This document shows positions 47,201 to 59,200 of a stretch of 64,000 bases of DNA, piece by piece. Where the stretch lies: NCBI RefSeq assembly GCF_014356525.2, contig NC_052508.1, positions 64,351,417 to 64,415,416 on the forward strand, in the 5' to 3' direction. The notes beneath the pieces are model-generated. The model did no database searches and had not been told where the DNA came from. It saw only the letters and a program-made list of their open reading frames with translations. This DNA is from Nilaparvata lugens. Taxonomy: Eukaryota > Arthropoda > Insecta > Hemiptera > Delphacidae. Numbering within the stretch: the stretch's first letter is position 1; every line of letters starts with the position of its first letter. The translations under genes and the position numbers were made by a program.

Positions 47201-50200
47201 TCCGCTTTTTGGGAAGAAGAGACACTTGCCTTCTGAGAATCGAATTATCAGGACCCGTTTAATTTGTCCTATTAAAATTAATGTTTAAATGGTTTCTCTT
47301 CTTGTTAAATGTAATATATCCAGTGTGTTAAATGTGTAGCTCCTCTGTAGTCTTGTGCTCTTAAATTAAATTGGAAGGCAAGTTCAATTTGTATAAGCTT
47401 ATTCCTGAGGAAGAATTGTGAAACTAAATCCTGGGTGACGCCATTCCACGCCAGATCTTCAAGTGAAATAAAATTATTAAGTGAATTGGGGCCCCACGAT
47501 CGAGTTGGTGAGCGAAAAATACTTATTCTATCCAATCAGTGAATTGAGAAAGCTACAATTTTCTATCAATTAATTATTGTGAAAGAGTGCAGGACTATAT
47601 CCTCCTATAATACCGTGTAACCCCTATTAAAATCCTAATTGCACTATATTACCAAGAACATTCATATTATTATCTCATATCAAGAACATTTATTACCAAA
47701 TTTTGAAAACTCTATTATTCCAATTTGTCAATTATTTAATTAATTATTATTATTTGATTCTTAACGATTATAATTCATCAATAAATTTGCATAATTGTTA
47801 ACCAGTTTCAGTAATTTCTCTAATTAGATCCTGCTCAGTTCGGTCTATAATTACCATATTGGTTTTCCTCTGTAGGAATTATTTCAGGTATTGGAATATC
47901 AATATTGAATTTACTTGTTATTCATAAGAAATAAATTACATTCGCTGTGCTCGGGTTTGAATTGCCTGGAGATATTGGTAGGCTATCACACCTGATTCTC
48001 AGGCGGTTTATATCAGAGTACGGCGGAAATATTATTTCTTGTGGAATTGTAGGATATTCTGGACGGGTGTAGGCAGCTCTGCCGGCTGATTTTTTATCCG
48101 AATTACAGGTGTTAAGCGTCCAGAGGCTCTTGCGAATCCACAAGATTGGCGCCCGAACAGGGACGGTGAAGGAGAGGGAGCTTATTTCATCTTAATAATC
48201 ATAAATTTATTTCAGAGATCGACTTATCTACGCTTGAGAGGGAGCAGAAATATAAATATTTCTTTTCAGTGGAGTCGTGGGTCGCCTAGCCATCAATACT
48301 CTGTTCAATATTGTTGTTCAATTTTATTTCTTAATAATTATTGATCGAATTGAGCAGGTATTTTTTGTTGCACTAATGGGGGCTACACGGTGTTACTCTG
48401 ATGTATTAATCCCTGAAATGAACAAGCTTGAGGTAGTCGATTTATTTATTAATTTGTGATTGTTCATACACTGGATATTATTTTGATTGTGTTGAATTTT
48501 ATGTTGATCATTACGGTATATTATATTGTAGAGTATTATTGTATTCTAAAACGTATTATTGTCGCGATTTTGTCTTGCTTTGAAGTTGTGGGAATTAGTC
48601 AGCGGTATTAATTCTTCAGAACTACAAGATAATTTGCACTGACCTGATTCTGTTATTCCAATTTGCGCGCACCACTATCATTCACTCACTATTTTTCACT
48701 TGTTGGATTTCGTCTACACTTCACTTTTTGGGAGAATCATGGCAAACCCCGCCACGGAACTGGATGGGTCTACCACATTGTTTACACCGGCAGATCCTGT
48801 CTCACCCGAAGCTCCTCCAAAACCGGCAACCAGCGCGACTTCAGTTGACTTTGAGCGCGACATTCGAGAGCGTTTGTCATCGACTCAGCTAGAGGAAAGT
48901 CAGCCAATACTTAATTCGGTGCAATCATCACCAATCGCCAACATCGATCGGCGCGAGGTAGATCGTCAAACGTCTTCCAATGATGTCGTTGCTGCTGAGT
49001 TGGAGACCAAACAGCCGCAGAAGCTGCCATATCTACCACCTGGGACGATCGAAACCATACTTGAAGTTTTCAAGACCACTGCTGCTGGAATAGAAAAGAA
49101 ATTAGAAGAAACCGGCAATAGATTGGACAAGAAAATAGAAGAAACAAGTAATAGTTTGGACAAGAAAATAGAAGAAACCAGTAATAGATTGGACAAGAAA
49201 GTGGAAGAAATGACCGCAAACTTTTTGCAACTCAAAAGTAACGTTGAGGATTTACATCAAAAAATGGATGAAAAACAAATTGAAGCTAAGAATTATACAA
49301 ATGAACAAATACAAACGGTGAGAAGTGAATTTGGTGAAAGAATTCTAAACCAACACCGGGAAAATACTGAAGCAAATGGTGAATTGGAGAGCAAGATTAC
49401 CCAGGCCAATGCTAAGCTAGCTCAGAATGATGTGAGGTTAGGTAAATTGGAGGCTCAGCAAACAAATCACACGGCCCAAATAAACCAGCTGAGAGCAGAT
49501 GTCACACAGAATTCAGCTGAAACTTTAAATCCCGAAGTAATTAAGGGATTGAAAACTCAGCTAGATCAAACTAAAGCCGAGTGTCTACAAATAAAGAATA
49601 GTTTGGCTAACGTTTCTGGTGGTAATAATCATAATACTGGACAAATCTTGTCATCTTTACCAATATTTGATGATACTGAGTGCACCATTCAACCACGGGC
49701 ATTCATTCAGCATTTGCAGGCTATTGATTCCGTTACTACTATACCATGGATTACGTGGAGAATGCATCTTTTACTATGTCTACAGAAAGAACCACTGATA
49801 CACTTCAGAAGTCGCATTACTGAATTCAACTCGTTAAAGGATTTTATTGACAACTTCTTAGCTACTTTTTGGTCTCCCGCAAGACAGAGAAATTTATTGT
49901 CTCACATTATTACATGCAGATATGACAAGCAGAATACGGGGCTGTCCATGAGTGCCTTTTCAGCCCACATTCGCTATTTGAACAATCTGATGGATAATCC
50001 AATCGAGAATGGAAATTTGATCGAAATATTAATTGGGAAGTTACCTTATTCCATTCAGACGGCATTAAGCTCGCAAAGTTTTGAATCCTATGACAAGTTT
50101 GAGGCTTGTTTGAGTCGAGTACAGAGTGTAGACGATAAATTTGGTTCACGGAATTTCAAAACAAACCATCAGAAGGATGAGAGATTAGGTGTTGTCGTGA

Positions 50201-53200
50201 ATGAAGTTGAAACTCCTCATCGTAATTATAATCGAGGCAGTCAACCGAGTCGACCTCAAAATAATAGCCGTGGATTTGGAGATAATCATCGGAGAAATTA
50301 TAATGAGGGAAGTTCATTTATTCCAAATAAATTAGTCGACTCAACTACAACTCCAGAACAAAACATAAACAGAAGCGATGATGTCACTCAACCGCAGCCA
50401 TCTGTATCAACAACCAGTTCGTCGCCCAACCAACAATCTCAGTCCAACAAAAAGCAGTTCCATTCTAATAATCAGAAGGGAAATAATTCTCAGCGTCGTA
50501 ATAACAATAATTGACAACCAGTTTCGACTGTCTCTGGCATCAATCATCATAAAAACGAGACAGTCAGAAAAAAAGTTATTCCAATCGTAGGAGTAACCGA
50601 CCGTGAGGTGCTGCAGTCTGGCGGAAAAAATTCACACTGCTCCCAACCACGTGACAGCGGTAAATCCGGTCATGAAGAAGAGAAAAATCTGCCTGCTCCT
50701 ATTGCGTCAGCTAGTAGTGACAGTTTGCGGGTTCTGCCCCACGAGGCTACTAGTAGTGATGGTTTGCGGGTTCTGCCTCCCGAAGCTGCTCCACATCGGT
50801 CCAGCTGCTCCACATTGCATCGTTGGATCTTCACATTATCATCACAGCACCCACAACTCAAAGCAAGTTGTTTATTTATTGTATTATATTGTTTACTATT
50901 GTAATATAAAGATTTGCTCACTGGCAAGTTAAGCCTACCCGCAATTACAACTAAATTTGAAATTAATTCTAAACTATAAAGTAAAGTTATTTTGAATTAT
51001 CCAGAAAAAAAAAAAAAAAATTATATAAAATAGAAAAATAGTCCGCTGTGATATTTATTAATAATTTTAGGTGTAGGATATTTTTGTGATTGAAAATCAA
51101 CCATTGAATGGTCTTCATTATTATCAGTATTGTTTGTTTGAAATATTATTGTTGTTATCATTTGTGCTGTTGCATTATACATGCACTATTAACTATTAAT
51201 TATCATTTGGTGATAAAATTATCTTGAATATTATATTTGTAGCATGAAAGCTCACTATAGATTAGAATTCTTAATTTATATGTTATTATTGTTATTAACT
51301 TAATGAAATTATTGTAATCACATAAATGTGATTAGTATTTTTAAAAAAAAAAATATGATGCATCAGAAATCTAAAACATGCATTCAGCAACTAATTTATA
51401 GGAAAATTTGAATATTATGTTACTTATTGTATTTTTGTATAGAAATGTTGAGAAATGAAGGGAATTTTGGAATCAAGTTTTAAAAATAAACAGGGTAGAA
51501 ATTCTGATTGAACAAGTGGAGACTAGTTAAATGTATTGAATCACAGAGAGATATTATCAATCTTTGTAAGCTGGCATACTTGATGAAACTTGGTATAGTT
51601 ATATTTTAACAGACCTGCAATATTGGATTAAAATTGTTATTAATGTCAAATTGTAAATTTTTGATAAAAATTGTTAATTGTTGGCATGGCCCTTTGATAT
51701 TGTTATTTTGGCATCTTCTATGCACTCTATGCAGGTCTATTTCACTCATGCACCTCTGCTCTTTATTCTGTGAGGAGTGATGGGGGGCTTGTGCACCCAT
51801 CCTCTCACCGTAGGGATTTTTTGGATTCTGTGCATGTGGTATTATCCCACCTCTGTACTTCCTTTGTAAGTCTGACTGGGCAAAAATCCCGGGACCTTAG
51901 TTTGTGGTTTCTGGCACCACTGCTGCGGCACAAAGCCATGCATATTTGTTGCAACATCATGTTTTTTTGTGCAGATTGTTGTTTGGCTGTGAATTTTTTG
52001 TGATAGACCCTAAGTCGTAGTTTTAAGTTAGCATATGTCATTGTACCCTTCTTGATTGAAATTAGAAAGCCTTTAATGGCCTAAAACCTTTCTAATTTGG
52101 GGGCTTTATGTCAGGATACAAGCCTATGCCAGCATATTTTCTAAAATTAATGTATAATTGAGACATAAATCAAATGTACTCACGTCAAATTATGTAAAAC
52201 TCATTCAATTATAGTTTTATTAAATTCTTACAGTATTATTTCGTATAATTTACCAATTTATTGTCAGAGTCATTCGTCAACTGCCTACCAATGTTTACTA
52301 ACTTATTTTCAATAATTAGGTTAGAGTGAATTGCGCCAAAATTGATGACAAGCCTTATCTGTCAGCTGTTGATACCACCAGCTACTGTGCTACTGTGATA
52401 TCTCTATATTGTCTGTTTTCATTTTAAAACTAGCTCAAGCTTGTTCATTTCTGCAACCCCTGTTTATTTTCTGTTTATCTGCTTTAATTTTATAGTCTTC
52501 CCGTTTAACGTAATTTTTTGTCATTTTCTGTGTTTTTCGAACCTCTGTGTCTAATTTAAATATTAAAACCGCGTGGAAAAATTCCCATTGGTGGACTTTT
52601 TCTTATTAGGCACAGGATTGGTTCTTGCCCAAATGACGTGGTTCTTCTTCTCAGAAGAAGACCAGGTGATTTCCGCTTTTTGGGAAGAAGAGACACTTGC
52701 CTTCTGAGAATCGAATTATCAGGACCCGTTTAATTTGTCCTATTAAAATTAATGTTTAAATGGTTTCTCTTCTTGTTAAATGTAATATATCCAGTGTGTT
52801 AAATGTGTAGCTCCTCTGTAGTCTTGTGCTCTTAAATTAAATTGGAAGGCAAGTTCAATTTGTATAAGCTTATTCCTGAGGAAGAATTGTGAAACTAAAT
52901 CCTGGGTGACGCCATTCCACGCCAGATCTTCAAGTGAAATAAAATTATTAAGTGAATTGGGGCCCCACGATCGAGTTGGTGAGCGAAAAATACTTATTCT
53001 ATCCAATCAGTGAATTGAGAAAGCTACAATTTTCTATCAATTAATTATTGTGAAAGAGTGCAGGACTATATCCTCCTATAATACCGTGTAACCCCTATTA
53101 AAATCCTAATTGCACTATATTACCAAGAACATTCATATTATTATCTCATATCAAGAACATTTATTACCAAATTTTGAAAACTCTATTATTCCAATTTGTC

Positions 53201-56200
53201 AATTATTTAATTAATTATTATTATTTGATTCTTAACGATTATAATTCATCAATAAATTTGCATAATTGTTAACCAGTTTCAGTAATTTCTCTAATTAGAT
53301 CCTGCTCAGTTCGGTCTATAATTACCATATTGGTTTTCCTCTGTAGGAATTATTTCAGGTATTGGAATATCAATATTGAATTTACTTGTTATTCATAAGA
53401 AATAAATTACATTCGCTGTGCTCGGGTTTGAATTGCCTGGAGATATTGGTAGGCTATCACACCTGATTCTCAGGCGGTTTATATCAGAGTACGGCGGAAA
53501 TATTATTTCTTGTGGAATTGTAGGATATTCTGGACGGGTGTAGGCAGCTCTGCCGGCTGATTTTTTATCCGAATTACAGGTGTTAAGCGTCCAGAGGCTC
53601 TTGCGAATCCACAATATGTAAATTTATTGTCAAATTGTCAAATACAAGAAATATTTTTAGAAATAAAAATAATCATTAAAATACAACAGTTTTGACTGGA
53701 AAAAGAAGCCTTGTGCTCGACTCACGATATTTATACATAGCCTATTAGTGCCATTCTCAAGTGAGTTGAATATCTACATATCTATATACTGGTAAGTCTG
53801 CTAAATTCATGGCATGCATCCCACACCATTCCTGTGACTAATTGAATTATTTTCACCATGATTGGTCGAAATATTGTTCTATTTCTAGTGGCGCAGCTTC
53901 ATGAACTCAAAACCAGACATCAACAAGCTGGACGCAAAAGATTTACTGCGCATTGACTTTGCGCAGCGCACAATCGGTGACTACAAGCTGAAGACTTCGG
54001 CCGACTATAAAGTGCCAAGGCAACTCAGGGTATCAGTCGCCCAGAAGCATAGGCAACTGTTGATTGTCAGGAAAAATGTGAGTTTCTCTAAAAATAAATT
54101 GTCAAAATACCTTATTAAAATTAAATAAATTGAGCAAATTTATTATTTAGTGATATTATTTTGATAATTTATCGAAATAAATTGCTCCTCATTTTAAAAA
54201 AATTCCTGGCCTTTTTTGAAAAAAATATCAATTCCCTTAGTAATTCACACGAAGCACTTTATTTAGCATTGGTTTGCTATCCTTGGTCTTGTATGTCAAC
54301 AAACAAAAGAGATAGCTCCATTCTTCTACAACTCCTTACCGTCGCCCAATCGTGTGTAGGTTATGAAGAAATATAATGAACTATGAATTCAACTTTTACA
54401 CCTAGAAGTTTCGAAAAACAGTATGCTACTATTTACTTTTCATTTATTCTGTCTAAGTGAACACATTTTCATTGGGCGTGAATAACACCTCCATAATCTA
54501 ACATTACAAATTTCTTTACAAATTTTATCAACAGTCGAAATAGTTTATGCTTTAAGTTTCCATTCATTTTAATACATAATTCATTCATAAATTCAAGATA
54601 CACAATTATTATTAATTGAAATTCTACCTCATTGATAACCCTCGTTTTTGTAGACCATTGCTCCAGGCATTTATTTGTAAGTATAATTCTGGTGACTCTT
54701 CACAGGGTATTTTCAGATTGTAAAAATGATATTATTTTTATTCGATACTGAAAATAGTATTGACTTGATACAAAGGTTTGGTTTGATACCAAGGTGTTGT
54801 TGAGAACCGGTACCAATAGTTATCTTCAGCTAGCTAGTGTATGCTGTAACCGTTATCACCACAATAATTCACAAAAATTTATGGAAATTACAATAATATT
54901 TGTATATTTCCAAAGCTTTATAATTGTATAACTCCAATGTTTTAACAGGTCTATGATGAAAAGAATTCGTTCAACAAGAAAGTGATGAGATTGAGAGATG
55001 AGAAAGTGCAAATGGTGAAAGAGTTCAGGAAGTTGCATGCCGTGTTGAATGAGTTGCATAAGGAGATTGATGAATCACTCAGAAAGGAACCGCCTTCGAT
55101 TCCCTCAATTGATGTCGATGCTGAGTTTCCTGAGAGAAAGTTTCAGGTAAATTTGTTATTCTATTCAATATCTCAAATCGATTTCAAGTCATTGCTCTGA
55201 TTGAGTGGAGTAAGAAATCTAGGTGTTGTCTGCCCCAAAACCCTTGATAAAAATAGAGGGAATCATTGCGTGAATCAGTGGCTATACATTATGAAAACCT
55301 TGGATTTATTGTCAGTGAATTATAAAACTTCTTATAAAACGTCAAGAAAATTGGACCGAGGACTAAGAGGTCTGTTCACAAGAAAATTACAGACTTCTTT
55401 GCGCAGAAGGACGTCCTATGATCGTGCTCATAAGTTGTGAATTGTCATTTCCATTTTCTTTCTTGAACACTGGGGCCTATGTTTGTTTATTTATAGGCCT
55501 ACTCCATTTTGAGTTTTAGACTTGGGTCTTCAGATAAGATTCAGTTATACATACTGTATAATAAATTACGAGGGCTATTTTTTTTCAACTTCCGATCCTG
55601 CCGCTAGATGACAATGCGAGCGGCAAAGGCCAACAATGCGCGGCAGCTGACTATGCACATCTCACACTATAACCTCACTCGTTTTCGTCCATCTGTCGTC
55701 ATTACCAGTTCATCTAGCAACACATAAACATGGCTAATATGATAGAATCTCCCGCCAAGTGTGAGTTGCGAAGTGTAATTCGTTTTTTGCAAGCTGGAGG
55801 GTTATCCGCAGCAGAAATTCACCGTAGAATGAAACGAGTATATGGTGAAAGCTTTATGAGTGACAGTGCAGTGCGTGATTGGTGTAGGAAATTTAAAGAT
55901 GGACGAGTTGACGTTCATGATGAAGGGGGCCAAGTTTGACAACGCCCGTCCTCACAGTGCTGCTGTGACGAAGCATCTTCTTGACGGGTTTAAATGGGAC
56001 GTTTTTGACCATCCGGCGTATAGCCCAGACTTAGCACCAAGCGACTATCACCTTTTCCCGCAACTGGAGAAAATGCTAGGAGGGCAGAGCTTCCGATGCT
56101 GTGAAAAACCATCTCAAATCACTGGCGGCTAACTTCTATGAACAAGGTATTAAGAAGCTTGTACCCAGGTATGAAAAATGCCTCAATCTGAATGGTGACT

Positions 56201-59200
56201 ATGTTGAGAAGTAACTAATAATGTAAATAACTTTTGATAATAAATTCATTCAATTACTCTCACTAGTTTCTTTTTTATACCACATCGGAAGTTGAAAAAA
56301 ATAGCCCTCGTATCTCTTTTCTAAATTATTTTAAATTGGAAGTGTGTGTGGTTTATATAAAAACTGTTTCCTAATTTTTCCCCGATCTAAAATAACGATT
56401 CTGAAACATCTTTCATTAAATGTGTAGTTCCTTAAATAACGTTATAACAAAGTTCCACTGTAATAGTGTACTGGTGATGTTATAGATATCAATATAAAAT
56501 TAAACTAGTTGAAATATTGTTAAAGCCATCAGTTTATTGAAAAACAATTATTCTCAGTTCCCATACCATTACCAATCGTTAGTAATCTCTGAATAGTGGT
56601 GACTTGTGTTTACTAAAAATTGATAATGATGTAGTGAACAAAACTAGTTTCTCAATTTTTTCCACAATCAATGACCATGACAAATTCAAGTATTTTTAAT
56701 CAATAGATCTAGATTTGTTTGAATGCCCTGGACGTGATTTGAAGCTGATTACTGTTAATCGTTTGAGCTGGCCTGAAGCAGTCACCTTTCCAACTGGAAT
56801 ACCGAGAACACATCACATCTTTCATTGAAGCAACTGAATCACTTATTCATTCTCATTAATTAGTAGATATGAGTTTGATAGCATAAACTGTTTTATACAT
56901 TCATAACTATCCAAGTAAGTTCCCATATCATTTGTGATGATTACTCGATTTATATTAGGTTATGTCAATCAATTCAATATCTTGATAAAATGATAAGTTT
57001 TCATATAATTATGTTCGAATATTCTTTTCGTGTTCACAGCTTCATCCACAGGAAATTGGGATTGAGGACACAGCCATTCACCAATCCATTGATGAAGAAT
57101 TGAGCTATTTATATCCAGAGTTGCAATTCAAATGCAAAGATGATATAATAAACGAGGAGGAAACCAGTTGGACGAAAGAGAAGAAAGTAATGCGGACTGT
57201 TAGGTAAATGATTTCTGTTATCTCAATGTTTTCTAGCTTAATCAGTTTCAGGTTATGTGGCATTGAAGAAATTTCTTCATAATCTTCTTCTCCTGTCTTC
57301 TTCTTCTTCTTCTTCTTCTTCTTCTTCTTCTTCTTCTTCTTCTTCTTCTTCTGTCTTCTTCTTCTTCTTATTCTTCTTCTTCTTCTTTTCTTCTTCTTCT
57401 TCTTCTTTTCTTCTTCTTCTTTTCTTCTTCTTCTTCTTCTTCTTCTTCTTTTCTTCTTCTTCTTCTTCTTCTTCTTCTTCTTCTTCTTCTTCTTCTTCTT
57501 CTTTTCTTCTTCTTCTTCTTCTTCTTCTTCATGTTTCTTAAGTGGATAAACATAGCTTACTGCTGATTTGGAGGACTTATTGCTATTGAATCAAATCATA
57601 TAAAATAATGATACCAGTACCAATGACTAAGAGTTGATGAACATCGCTTCTCGTGAGGATGGCTCCAATGAATAGAAAATTATACCTTCTAGTGAGGTTC
57701 AATTTTATAGTATCCAACCTTTAGTACCGTATATCTTATTTTCAATACACAATTCATGCAATTCGTTCATAGGCCTACCATGCAGCTGTCATTTTGTTCT
57801 AGTAAAAGGTAGGTATTTTATATAAAATAAATTATCTGTTTTCTATATTATGACTATTAATATAGTTCACTAATACATTTTTTCGTGTAATTTGCCATCC
57901 AATAATTTGATAAATGGACAGCTCAATTTCATCTTTTATTCATGGAACATTTTATACTAAAGTGGTTTAATGGAAAGGAGTTACTCCTTTCTAACTCATT
58001 TGTAGTGCTCATTCAGAACACCAACGAAATTTTTTTTATTATCATAAGGATGGTGGTGGTCTTTTCTATTATTGTATTTGGTATTTGAATAAGCTTCATT
58101 GATTTTATTCTTTATTGATTGATACAATGGTCCAGTTCTGTGTACATGGAACGTGATAAATTGTCCTATTCACAATTTACCAAGTAAACAGTTCCGCGTT
58201 CCATGGGAGGAATTTTGACAGATTCTGTTCCAGAAACCCGTTCCAGTTCCAAAATCCTGTCCCACAGTCGAAATGTGGTAAATTGTCCGACCTGGTACAG
58301 TTCCAACTATCTGAGCTCTCATTGGTCGATTATTGTAGTCTGCTTGCTTCTCTGCGCATGCACTGTTAGTTCACCATAGCATAGCATAGAATACATAACC
58401 AAAAATATGATGTTTGATAACCATTCATTAAATTAATTTTCCTCGATAGAAAATTTGAGAGTAATGGAATGAAAGAAATTTACAATTTTCTAGACGGTAG
58501 GTTTGTAAAACAGCCTTTCTTCATTCACGCAGCTAGTAAACGACACATTTTAGTGTAAATCAACTTTATATGTGCGCGCCAAAAGCTTGAACCAACGATT
58601 TTGAAATGGCGTTCCATGGGAACATTTTGCACTAGTTACGTGATGGAACAATTTACGATTGGAACTGGAACAATTTACTGTACACAGAACGTACACAATA
58701 AGTACATCATCAAAATGATAGGGAGAGAAAAAAATAAGGTAACTTGTGCTATTCCTCTTTCAAATTTAGATAAGGTTACACATAGTCTGAAATAGTTCAA
58801 GTCTTGTAGATGTTCACTTCACAAAATTTTCAGTCCTTAATTATTTTCACAACGTAGAATTTGATGTGGTAGTATTATTTTGAATTCAAGTGTTTTGATA
58901 TTGAACCTTTTTTTATAAATGATTATTTTTAATAATTACTTGACCAATGTAATATTGTATTATTGTACTAAGGTTCTAATTATTAAATGATTAGAATTAC
59001 TTATTCAACATAATGCCATACATACTATGGTGTGATCTTATCTCCAAAGAATTCTGACTCTTTTAAAGTGAATCAGACTTTTTCGGCTGTAATTTTTTCT
59101 CAGACGTCTCGTGGAACAGGACTCCATAATCAGCAGCATGGAAACGATAATTAAGGAGCACAACAAGCGTGTGGCGAAACTCAACTGGGAAAAACTGGAA

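Larger units (their letters stand above)
46639..53613 (+). mobile_element. Gag-only LTR retrotransposon (Ty3/gypsy-like), 6975 bp
   Basis: Two LTRs of about 1.5 kb (46639-48142, 52109-53613) begin TGTCAGGATACAAGCC and end CGAATCCACA. The 4-bp duplication ATAT flanks the element (46635-46638, 53614-53617). A primer binding site follows the left LTR and a short G-rich purine tract precedes the right one. The internal 3966 bp encodes gag, but I find no protease, RT, RNase H or integrase motifs in any frame. It therefore depends on a partner element. The near-identical LTRs show that insertion is recent. Confidence 0.92.
45175..53888 (+). other. CFAP44: CFAP44 intron 17
   Basis: At 8.7 kb the longest intron seen. 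It contains a MITE (45358-45867) and a whole LTR retrotransposon (46639-53613) in the same orientation as the gene. Subtracting these leaves about 1.2 kb. Confidence 0.75.
55147..57039 (+). other. CFAP44: CFAP44 intron 19
   Basis: Contains a deleted mariner (55569-56310). The 79-codon frame at 55201-55440 is not recognised. 56311-57039 is AT-rich with no feature. Confidence 0.6.
57204..59103 (+). other. CFAP44: CFAP44 intron 20
   Basis: Contains a TTC microsatellite (57297-57530) and a possible TIR element (58135-58690). No other feature is recognised. Confidence 0.6.

Noticed and set aside
47305..48143. Minus-strand frames of 73 and 76 codons, repeated at 52776-53614
   Set aside because: They are identical because they lie in the two LTRs. 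No domain is recognisable and they run antisense to the element.
55201..55440. 79-codon frame after exon 19
   Set aside because: Starts without an ATG, has no recognisable family and lies in an intron next to a mariner. Too weak to call a gene.
57257..57553. Serine/leucine-rich and lysine/arginine/glutamate-rich frames
   Set aside because: Shadows of the TTC microsatellite.
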